Origin: Symsagittifera roscoffensis
Lineage: Eukaryota > Xenacoelomorpha > Acoela > Convolutidae
Assembly (NCBI RefSeq): GCF_963678635.1
Contig: NC_087062.1
Span: forward strand, 35,426,052 to 35,490,051
Length of the DNA stretch: 64,000 bases
Reading direction: 5' to 3'
Both the position numbers and the translations under genes were made by a program. How positions within the stretch are numbered: the stretch's first letter is position 1; each line of letters begins with the position of its first letter. Below, one piece after another: positions 24,601 through 36,600 of the stretch. Below the pieces are notes generated by a model that ran no database searches, was not told the origin of the DNA, and worked only from the letters and a program-made list of their open reading frames with translations.

Positions 24601-27600
24601 GCCTGAACTATTTTTAAGACTTTTGCTGAAAATGAACTACGTTCATCGACTCTTCAAAACTTGCCGTCTGCCGAAACCGGAACGCGACCTGAAGATTATG
24701 ATTCCTACCATGTCCGCGTGAAATAAGTAGACATACGCCTCCAATACAACGTGTGAAACATGTGCTATTAAATTTGTAATGCTACTTAGCATTAGTGCCT
24801 AAAATGAACTTTTTTATGCGATCTGGGTTAGAAAAAATGTGAATTCGTAACAACACTACGCCCGCTTGTTAAGAAAGAAGATATAAACAGAACACATCGA
24901 AACGTCGAATAACCCAATAAATTGTTATGAGCAAATTCTTTCCGAAGAATCTGTGTTGTGTTTCGAAGGACGGAGTTGAGTGAAAATGTGAAGATGTATA
25001 TGAAATCTAGACAAACGTTCTAAAGGAAAAATTGATTACACGTGGAAAGAAATGATTTCATGCTCTCTTCATGTTGCGCTCAAGCTGATGAAGGTGACAA
25101 AATATTGAAATAATGTTACTAATTCAAAACAATTTTTTGCTGAAGTATTTTGTTTAAAGGCTACATAACGAAAAATCAGACAGAGCTTTCAAAGCAGCCA
25201 ATTTATGATTCAACAACATGAATAAAATGAGATGCAAAGTTTGTGCGAGATAACGAGAAATACAATACCTTTCTATCATGACCTGTAATTTACGACTTTA
25301 CCTAAACCACTTAGATGAACATGTCAGCCAACCTTTATTAATAAACTTGCAAAATTAAATTATTAAGCATGCAAAAAATTGTAAGCAAACTACAGAAAGC
25401 TTTGTAATTGAAAAGCACCTAATTGTAATCTAAAAAAACGCATCTTACTATGCATCTTAAATGCACTTCGCTATTGCTACAACTTGGACTAAATTAACTC
25501 ACATCTTTGATGACTGAGGATGGGCTCCACTTGTCGAAGTTAGTGGATGCGTCTGACGTCATCAATTCAGGAATGTATGGGGCCAGGAGACCGCCGAAGT
25601 ACTCAGTGGCTTCAGTGGGGATCTGGGCTGGCATGTTGTCAATGGAACACACCAATACTCCATCACCAGCCACACTAAAACATGGAAGTATTCACAGAAT
25701 TATGAAACCTTCAAACTTCTGGTTCTTTGCATGACTATTTCCTTGACCAAGGAAAGATTCAACAGATTCATTATTGTGCAAATGCTTGCAATAAAATACA
25801 AATATGATGCAACTTTTTTTACGAGCGAAAAAACGACACTCCATTCCGACAATTTTATTTGGAATTGTAAATAACAATTTATAATAACATTTTTGTTATT
25901 TAAAGATCTTTGCAGTAATCTTTTGTAATAATGCCATCAATAAATTATCTAGATCAGGTGGGGCAAATCTGAAATAATTGTTTAAGCAAGGAGCTGAGCA
26001 GCTGTTATGTTTAAGATAAACGAACTCGATTCATCCAACAGGAATACTCGGGTGCTATGCAAGACGCACAGAAAGTGCACACTTTCTTCGCTTATGTCAG
26101 GTGTACTAAGTCAAAAACTAAGTTAAAAATCAAAGTCAAACACGACTATATGGGCTTACTTATCATGTCGGTCTGCAGCCTGATTGTACATTGCAAAAGG
26201 CTGATCAATAGTAGTGCACACATCTGTGAACTCAATTGACCCATAGGGATCAGCTGATATATCACACACAGCCAACATTCTGTGTGGTAACGGGGGACAT
26301 CCCTCTTTCAGAAACTCGCTCTGTTTTTCTGCACTTGCAGCCGGAGTCAGGAGAGAAGCGAGATCCTCTCTTTTGATCAGTCTTGGAGAGTTGACGGCCC
26401 AAAATATTCCGTTCACGAGAATCGAAGTGTACGGAGCATACTGAAAATACAAAATTTACTACTCGACAATTAGACTAGAAGGCAACACCTAATCTGATTT
26501 CAATTCAAATTTTCTAATTCTGCAGTTTAGTTTGCAATAACCTGTAGAAAGCAGATTTGATTGCAAAGCTAATTAAAAGAAGGCGAGAAAAAGTTTTTAC
26601 AAGACCGATGTGAGGCAAAAGTTAGACAAAATTTCCAGTTTCTAAAGAATCTTCATGTATAACATCTATAAAAAAAACTAACCCTTTCTGCGAACTTCGA
26701 TTCGTATTCTTCGGGGTGTGCAGTGTAGTGATCTAGATCAAACTTCCCAGTCTTTTTATGCACTAGGTAGTCTTTTCGACTGACTACACAAGCATAGATT
26801 CTATCCTTTGCTAAAACAGGTAACATAGTTTTACCAAACTTACAACTAACAAAATGCCCAACATTTTGAAACGCGTTCTCATAATACCAAATTCTAAATA
26901 CGCTCTATGGTAACCAAAAATGAGTTGCGCAAGTCTTCGTAACCACCAGTCAGAATAACGGCCAAGCTTACATCCATTTTCAGCCCAATACTTCAGCTCC
27001 GAAGGTTCCACAAACACATACGGCAGCTCAAAAAACACCTCTTGAGCCCCCTGAGACACGTTTCCTGACCCTGTAAACACTACTGTCATCGGACCCAGGG
27101 AACTCGGCATGGATCCCAGAGCGATCTCATAACCTGCGTCTCTGACAGCCTGCTTGGCGAACTCGCTGTTTCGGTAACTGTGTGCCAATCCGATGTGTAA
27201 GAATGGAGTGTGATGTCCTAAAGCTAGTAGGCGGAGTCCCACACCGTGCAAGACGTCGATCATCCCGGCTACTCCTGCCCATTTTCCAAAAGCGATCACT
27301 CGTTTGCCGTCACTTGAACACATTCGCTCGTAGTCGACCAACCGCACACTCTAAATACGTGCGAGGTTTAGATTTCAAACCATTAGGCGTAAATCAATAT
27401 TAAGATCAGTTAAATTACAGAAACTCAAACTGACTCTGTACAATCTAAGAACCACCATACACAGACGAGATTTGTTTTGACAAAAAAGCTTTTATGATGC
27501 ATATTTTCGACAATAGTTGCGTCCTAATAACATACAGACGACTCTATTTCCGGCAGCCTTCATGTTCAGGGGCGAATCTAGGACTTCCTCGAGGGATGGT

Positions 27601-30600
27601 GGGCAAATTTTCAAAAATCATCGATTTTCCGAGCACTCCCAGAACAGTTTTTGGAAAATTTTGGGCACTTTTTGGTAAATTTAAAATCTTGACCAAAAAA
27701 TTGCGTTTTTCGTCACGCGCTCCTCTTCAAAATATATTGTCTCCGAAGGCTCCTTTGGAAAAAATTTCACGGTTGGTCGGCCTAAAATGGATTTCATAAA
27801 ACAATACCAAAGATTCCCCCCCCCCTTAAATCCGCCCCTGTTCAAGTTATTATGATTTTTCTGGCCAATTTTACTGAATCTAAGCCCTGTGTACCTACCT
27901 TTTGCAGCATTTCATCCAACATAGGCATGCTGGCCTCCTGAGCCTTGATGGTGTGGGAGAAGAAGATGTAGGTGCGGTTGGGGATGAACTTCTTCGGGGG
28001 TACCTGCTTCACTCCCACAATCAGCCGAGCAGGGGTCAGATCCTCCTGCACTACAGCACCCGCCAACTCGTACTCCTGAAAAAATGCACAAAATCAAATT
28101 TTTCTAGCTGATTTTATTGCTTGGATATGGTTGCAAAAACAATATTTTGCAAGCAAGCTAATCAAACAGTGAAATATTTTAAGCTGCTGTAATAGCTCGA
28201 AGCGGTTCTAAAACACTGATGCTGTTCGAGCAAGCTACTTAAATGATGCACCAGAGAAACATTCGAAACCTTTGTCGTCTCAAGCATGGACTCTTCCTCC
28301 AAACTGGTACCTGAGCAATGGTTGAGTGATTTTGTTGAACAAATTAGCCAGCAAAATAAATATATTCCCATTTGCTAACGCTTGCCAATGGAAAGCGCAA
28401 TAAAAACAGCAGCTAGCGCAACTGTAACAAAAAATTCAATAGTTATAATACCAGCAAAAATTAAGAAATTAAGCCGACAGAATTAAAGCGACCGACATCT
28501 GCCATAAAACCAGGGGCGGATTAAGGGGGGGGCGGACGCCCCTACCTCAGGAATTCGACCCCCTGTCGACCCAAAGAATCCCCTTTTAGTACTTTTTAAG
28601 AAATACATTTTTGGCCGACCGACCCTAAAATTTTTATAAAGGCGCCTCTGGCGCCAATACATACTAATTTTGAGGGGGGAGCGCGCGCCGAAAAAACGTG
28701 AGTTTTTGGTCAACATTTTCCAAAAAGTGCCTAAAAACGCCTTTTTGGCCTGTTTTTTCCAAAATTTTGCCTGCGGCGCAGAACGTTTGGCCAAAACAGG
28801 GTTTAAACAGTGCTTAGGGAGAGCTCGAAAATTCAATTCGGTCGACTTAAAAACAAGTCGACAAATTTTTTGAAAATCCGCCCCCCCATCGAGAAAATCC
28901 TAGATCCGCCCCTCCATAAATCTACCAAAACTCTTCGAGTTCAATAAAAATTAATTTGCAGCTCTTAACAGAAACAGAAGGCACATATGCAGCAAAAACA
29001 TGCCCATACTATTGATTAACCATGAAGCAGGTGTCAAAAATACCAATTACTATTGGACCAATCTGTGAACAAAGTTATTTACGGAAAATTGCTAGGAAAA
29101 AAATCAAATGGATTTTGAGGGCTTGATTTAATAAAAAAATCGTGATCAATAAAAACACGGAAAACAAAGTAATCTTAGATAAAACTTCGGTTTGTTTTGC
29201 TACCTTGAATCGGTTTTCTTAAATTTAAAGTTACTCTAGGAAAGCTAAACAAGCTATGAGACCTTGAACAAATCAAGTTATTTTGAAAGCTTGAATCGAT
29301 TGCGGGGAAGCGAAAGCTATTTCAAGCAAGCTATTCAACCGAAGAAAAAATACAATTCAGGTTTTTATAGCCTGAGTGAACTCGCAATTCAACAATCTAT
29401 GAAAGCGAAACTTGATAATTATTTCACTTCACTCCTTATAATCAAATTAAGTGATTCGTTTAATATAATATTCAGCTGAATTGTGAATGTAACACCCTAA
29501 CTCTCGCTACTTGAGATTCAGGCGTTTTGATGCTGGACAATTTTGTTGAAACTAAACAAGTTTGAGAAAACTGGTTCAAACTGACTAAAAAAGACAGTCA
29601 ACGGAAAGTTGACTGACTTTTATAAGTCAAAGAACAATGGAACCAAAAATAAGAAGATCGACTATTTTACAATCTTTTTTCAACTTTTTAATTGTGAAGA
29701 CTAAATACATCCCAAAAAAACTAATTGAATAAAATAACCAATAAAAGATGAAGGGGTTAATAGGTAAATTTTTTCGCTGGGAAATTTAATAATTGATGTC
29801 AACTTTCAAACAAAAACTCATTTACATATTTTTTATCACGATTTCCGTTTTCCTAACTGCAGAGCGTAACTTTTTTCCTTCGACTAAAAGAAAATTAACT
29901 CAAGTTATAAAGAACAACAATCAAACCGCTAGAAATCTCATTTTAGCGCGATCAAATTATAACAACTTTTCCTAAATAAAATATCAAATTTACACGATCT
30001 CAGTAAGTGTCTCACTGCGTTTGTTAACACTTCCTATAGTTTCTCAGTACAAGTTTGAACCGATGAAAAAATCAGAGAATCTGTTGTTTTCACCACGAAA
30101 ATTTCAAGGAAAAAGAAACAGCGATCTTTGAACTTGAAAGAAGATATCCTCAAACTTTCCATTTTGAATTCCAAAATTTATTAGTTTACGGCTGTTTGAA
30201 TTTCAGGAATCTTACATGGCAAGCGTTTACTCCAATAAAAGTAAGCAAAATTATGAATGTAACACCCTCAATTTTCAATGTAACACTCTCAATCTTCAAA
30301 GTAACTTTTTAATTGTGAAGACTAAAAACATCCCATAAAAACTCTTTAAATAAAATAACCAATAAAAGATGAAAGGGTTATTGGGAAACTTTTCGCTGGG
30401 AAGTTTAATATTGACGTCAATTTTCAAACAAAAATTCATTTACATATTTTCGCACGATTTCCGTTTTCCTAACTGCAGAGCGTAACTCTTTTTCCTTAGG
30501 GATTCGACCCCCTGCCGACCCAAAGAGTCCCCCCTTTGGTACTTTTAAGTAAATCCATTTTTGGCCGACCGACCCTAAAAACTTTCAAAAGGCGCCTTTG

Positions 30601-33600
30601 GCGCCAATATATACTACTTTTGAGTGAGGAGCACGCGCCGAAAAAACGCTTATTTTTTGGTCAAAAATTTTCCAAAAAGTGCCTAAAAACGCCTTTTTTG
30701 GACTGTTTTTTCAAAATTTTAGCTGCGATGCAGAAAATTTGGCCAAAACAGGGACTAAACAGTGCTTAGAGAAAGCTCAAAAAATCAATTCGATCGATTT
30801 AAAAAAATTCGACAAATTTTTTCGAAAATTTTTTGAAAATCCGCCCCCCCCCCCCCCCTCGAGAACACCCTAGATCCGCCGCCCCCCCCCCTCGAGAACA
30901 CCCCAGATCCGCTCCTCCATAAATCTACCAAAACTCTTCGAGTTCAAAAAATATTAATTTGCAGCTCTTAACAGAAACAGAAGGCACATATGCAGCAAAT
31001 ACATGCCCATACTACTGATTAACCATGAAGCAGGTGTCAGTAATACCAATTACTATTGGACCAATCTGTGAACAAAGTTATTTACGGAAAATTGCTAGGA
31101 AAAAATCAAATGGATTTTGAGGGCTTGATATGATAAAGAAAGATGATCATTAAAAAAACGTAAAACAAAGTAATCTTAGAAAAAACTTCGGTTTGTTTTG
31201 CTACCTTGAATCGGTTTTCTTAAATTTAAAGTTACTCTGGGAAAGCTAAACAAGCTATGAGACCTTGAACAAAACAAGTTATTTTGAAAGCTTGAATCGA
31301 TTGCGGGGAAGCGAAAGCTATTTCAAGCAAGCTATTCAACCGAAGAAAAAATACAATTCAGGTTTTTATAGCCTGAGTGAACTCGCAATTCAACAATCTA
31401 TGAAAGCGAAACTTGATAATTATTTCACTTCACTCCTTATAATCAAATTAAGTGATTCGTTTAATATAATATTCAGCTGAATTGTGAATGTAACACCCTA
31501 ACTCTCGCTACTTGAGATTCAGGCATTTTGATGCTGGACAATTTTGTTGAAACTAAACAAGTTTGAGAAAACTGGTTCAAACTGACTAAAAAAGACAGTC
31601 AACGGAAAGTTGACTGACTTTTATAAGTCAAAGAAAAATGGAACCGAAAATAAGAAGATCGACTATTTTACAATCTTTTTTCAACTTTTGAATTGTGAAG
31701 ACTAAATACATCCCATAAAAACTAATTGAATAAAATAACCAATAAAAGATGAAGGGGTTAAAAGGTAAATTTTTTCGCTGGGAAATTTAATAATTGATGT
31801 CAACTTTCAAACAAAAATTCATTTACATATTTTTTCTATCACGATTTCCGTTTTCCTAGCTGCAGAGCGTAACTTTTTTCCTTCGACCAAATGAAATTTA
31901 ACTCAAGTTATAAAGAACAACAATCAAACCGCTAGAAATCGCATTTTAGCGCGATCAAATTGTAACAACTTTTCCTAAATAAAACATCAAATTTACACGA
32001 TCGCAGTAAGTGTCTCACTGCGTTCGTTAACACTTCCTATAGTTTCTCAGTACAAGTTTGAACCGATGAAAAAATCAGAGCATCTGTTGTTTTCACAACG
32101 AAAATTTCAAGGAAAAAGAAATAGCGATCTTTGAACTTGAAAGAAGATATCCTCAATTTTTCCATTTTGAATTTCAAAAGTTATTAATTTACGGCTGTTT
32201 GAATTTCAGGAATCTTACATGGCAAGCGTTTACTCCAATAAAAATTAGCAAAATTATGAATGTAACACTCTCAATCTTCAATGTAACAACCTCAATCTTC
32301 AATGTAACTTTTTAATTGTGAAGACTAAATACATCCCATAAAAACTCTTCGAATAAAATAACCAATAAAAGATGAAGGGGTTAATAGGTAAATTTTTTCG
32401 CTGGGAAATTTAATAATTGATGTCAATTTTCAAACAAAAATTCATTTACATATTTTTTTTATCACGATTTCCGTTTTCCTAGCTGCAGAGCGTAACTTTT
32501 TTCCTTCGACTAAATGAAATTTAACTCAATTTATAATAAACAACAATCAAACCGCTAGAAATCGCATTTTAGCGCGATCAAATTATAACAACTTTTCCTA
32601 AATAAAATATCAAATTTACACGATCGCAGTAAGTGTCTCACTGCGTTCGTTAACACTTCCTATAGTTTCTCAGTACAAGTTTGAACCGATGAAAAAATCA
32701 GAGAATCTGTTGTTTTCACAACAAAAATTTCAAGGCAAAAGAAACAGCGATCTTTGAACTTGAAAGAAGATATCCTCAATTTTTCCATTTTGAATTCCAA
32801 AAGTTATTAATTTACGGCTGTTTGAATTTCAGGAATCTTACATGGCAAGCGTTTACTCCAATAAAAGTAAGCAAAATTATGAATGTAACACTCTCAATCT
32901 TCAATGTAACAACCTCAATCTTCAATGTAACTTTTTAATTGTGAAGACTAAATACATCCCATAAAAACTCTTTGAATAAAATAACCAATAAAAGATGAAG
33001 GGGTTAATAGGTAAATTTTTTCGCTGGGAAATTTAATAATTGATGTCAACTTTCAAACAAAAATTCATTTACATATTTTTTTTATCACGATTTCCGTTTT
33101 CCTAGCTGCAGAGCGTAACTTTTTTCCTTCGACTAAATGAAATTTAACTCAACTTATAAAGAACAACAATCAAACCGCTAGAAATCGCATTTTAGCGCGA
33201 TCAAATTATAACAACTTTTCCTAAATAAAATATCAAATTTACACGATCTCAGTAAGTGTCTCACTGCGTTTGTTAACACTTCCTATAGTTTCTCAGTACA
33301 AGTTTGAACTGATGAAAAAATCAGAGAATCTGTTGTTTTCACCACGAAAATTTCAAGGAAAAAGAAACAGCGATCTTTGAACTTGAAAGAAGATATCCTC
33401 AAACTTTCCATTTTGAATTCCGAAATTTATTAGTTTACGGCTGTTTAAATTTCAGGAATCTTACATGGCAAGCGTTTACTCCAATAAAAGTAAGCAAAAT
33501 TATAAATGTAACACCCTCAATTTTCAATGTAACACTCTCAATCTTCAATGTAACTTTTTAATTGTGAAGACTAAAAACATCCCATAAAAACTCTTCAAAT

Positions 33601-36600
33601 AAAATAACCAATAAAAGATGAAGTGTTATTGTGAAACTTTTTCGCTGGGAAGTTTAATATTGATGTCAATTTTCAAACAAAAATTCATTTACATATTTTC
33701 GCACGATTTCCGTTTTCCTAACTGGAGAGCGTAACTCTTTTTCCTTAGGGATTCGACCCCCTGCCGACCCAAAGAGTCCCCCCTTTGGTACTTTTAAGTA
33801 AATCCATTTTTGGCCAACCGACCCTAAAATCTTTCTAAAGGCGCCTTTGGCGCCAATATATACTACTTTTGAGGGAGGAGCACGCGCCGAAAAAACGCTT
33901 ATTATTTGGTCAAAATTTTCCAAAAAGTGCCTAAAAACGCCTATTTTGGACTGTTTTTTCAAAATTTTAGCTGCGATGCAGAAAATTTGGCCAAAACAGG
34001 GACTAAACAGAGCTTAGAGAGAGCTCAAAAAATCAATTCAATCGACTTAAAAAAATTCGAGAAATTTTTTAAGACTATTAATTTTTTAAAGAAAAATTCG
34101 ACAAATTCCCCCCCCCCCCCACCCTCGAGAACAACCTAGATCCGCCCCCCCCCCTCGAGAACACCCTAGATCCGCCCCTCCATAAATCTACCAAAGCTCT
34201 TCGAGTTCAAAAAAAATTAATTTGCAGCTCTTTACAGAAACAGAAGGCACATATGCAGCAAATACATGCCCATACTATTGATTAACCATGAAGCAGGTGT
34301 CAAAAATACCAATTACTATTGGACCATTCTGTGAACAAAGTTATTTACGGAAAATTGCTGGGAAAAAATCAAATGGATTTTGAGGGCTTGATATGATAAA
34401 AAAGATGATCATTAAAAAAACGTAAAACAAAGTAATCTTAGAAAAAACTTCGGTTTGTTTTGCTACCTTGAATCGGTTTTCTTAAAATTAAAGCTACTCT
34501 GGGAAAGCTAAACAAGCTATGAGACCTTGAACAAATCAAGTTATTTTGAAAGCTTGAATCGATTGCGGGGAAGCGAAAGCTATTTCAAGCAAGCTATTCA
34601 ACCGAAGAAAAAATACAATTCAGGTTTTTATAGCCTGAGTGAACTCGCAATTCAACAATCTATTAAAGCGAAACTTGATAATTATTTCACTTCACTCCTT
34701 ATAATCAAATTAAGTGATTCGTTTAATATAATATTCAGCTGAATTGTGAATGTAACACCCTAACTCTCGCTACTTGAGATTCAGTCGTTTGGATGCTGGA
34801 CAATTTTGTTGAAACTAAACAAGTTTGAGAAAACTGGTTCAAACTGACTAAAAAAGACAGTCAACGGAAAGTTGACTGACTTTTATAAGTCAAAGAACAA
34901 TGGAACCGAAAATAAGAAGATCGACTATTTTATAATCTTTTTTCAACTTTTTAAAATTGTGAAGACTAAATACATCCCATAAAAACTAATTGAATAAAAT
35001 AACCAATAAAAGATGAAGGGGTTAAAAGGTAAATTTTTTCGCTGGGAAATTTAATAATTGATGTCAACTTTCAAACAAAAATTCATTTACATATTTTTTA
35101 TCACGATTTCCGTTTTCCTAGCTGCAGAGCGTAACTTTTTTCCTTCGACCAAATGAAATTTAACTCAAGTTATAAAGAACAACAATCAAACCGCTAGAAA
35201 TCGCATTTTAGCGCGATCAAATTATAACAACTTTTCCTAAATAAAATATCAAATTTACACGATCGCAGTAAGTGTCTCACTGCGTTCGTTAACACTTCCT
35301 ATAATTTCTCAGTACAAGTTTGAACCGATGAAAAAATCAGAGAATCTGTTGTTTTCACAACGAAAATTTCAAGGAAAAAGAAACAGCGATCTTTGAACTT
35401 GAAAGAAGATATCCTAAAACTTTCCATTTTGAATTCCAAAAGTTATTAATTTACGGCGGTTTGAATTTCAGGAATCTTACATGGCAAGCGTTTACTCCAA
35501 TAAAAGTAAGCAAAATTATGAATGTAACACCCTCAATCTTCAATGTAACACCCTCAATCTTCAATGTAACACCCTCAATCTTCAATGTAACAACCTCAAT
35601 CTTCAATGTAACTTTTTAATTGTGAAGACTAAATACATCCCATAAAAACTCCTTGAATAAAATAACCAATAAGAGATGAAGGGGTTAATAGGTAAATTTT
35701 TTCGCTGGGAAATTTAATAATTGATGTCAACTTTCAAACAAAAATTCATTTACATATTTTCGCACGATTTCCGTTTTCCTAACTGCAGAGCGTAACTCTT
35801 TTTCCTTAGGGATTCGACCCCCTGCCGACCCAAAGAGTCCCCCCTCTGGTACTTTTTAAGAAATCCATTTTTGGCCGACCGGCCCTAAAAACTTTCTAAA
35901 GACGCCTTTGGCGCCAATATATACTACTTTTGAGGTGGGAGCACGCGCCGAAAAAACGCTATTTTTTGGTCAAAATTTTCCAAAAAGTGCATAAAAACGC
36001 CTTTTTTGGACTGTTTTTTCAAAACTTTAGCTTCGACGCAAAAATTTGGCCAAAACAGGGACTAAACAGTGCTTAGGGAGAGCTCGAAAAATCAATTCGG
36101 TCGACTTAAAAACAAGTCGACAAATTTTTTCGAAAATTTTTTGAAAATCCGCCCCCCCATCGAGAAAATCCTAGATCCGCCCCTCCATAAATCTACCAAA
36201 ACTCTTCGAGTTCAATAAAAATTAACTTGCAGCTCTTAACAGAAACAGAAGGCACATATGCAGCAAATACATGCCCATACTATTGATTAACCATGAAGCA
36301 GGTGTCAAAAATACCAATTACTATTAGACCATTCTGTGAACAAAGTTATTTACGGAAAATTGCTAGGAAAAAAAATCAAATGGATTTTGAGGGCTTGATA
36401 TGATAAAGAAACATGATCATTAAAAATACGTAAAACAAAGTAATCTTAGAAAAAAATTCGGTTTGTTTTGCTACCTTGAATCGGTTTTCTTAAATTTAAA
36501 GTTACTCTAGGAAAGCTAAACAAGCTATGAGACCTTGAACAAATAAAGTTATTTAGATAGCTTGAATCGATTGCGGGGAAGCGAAAGCTATTTCAAGCAA

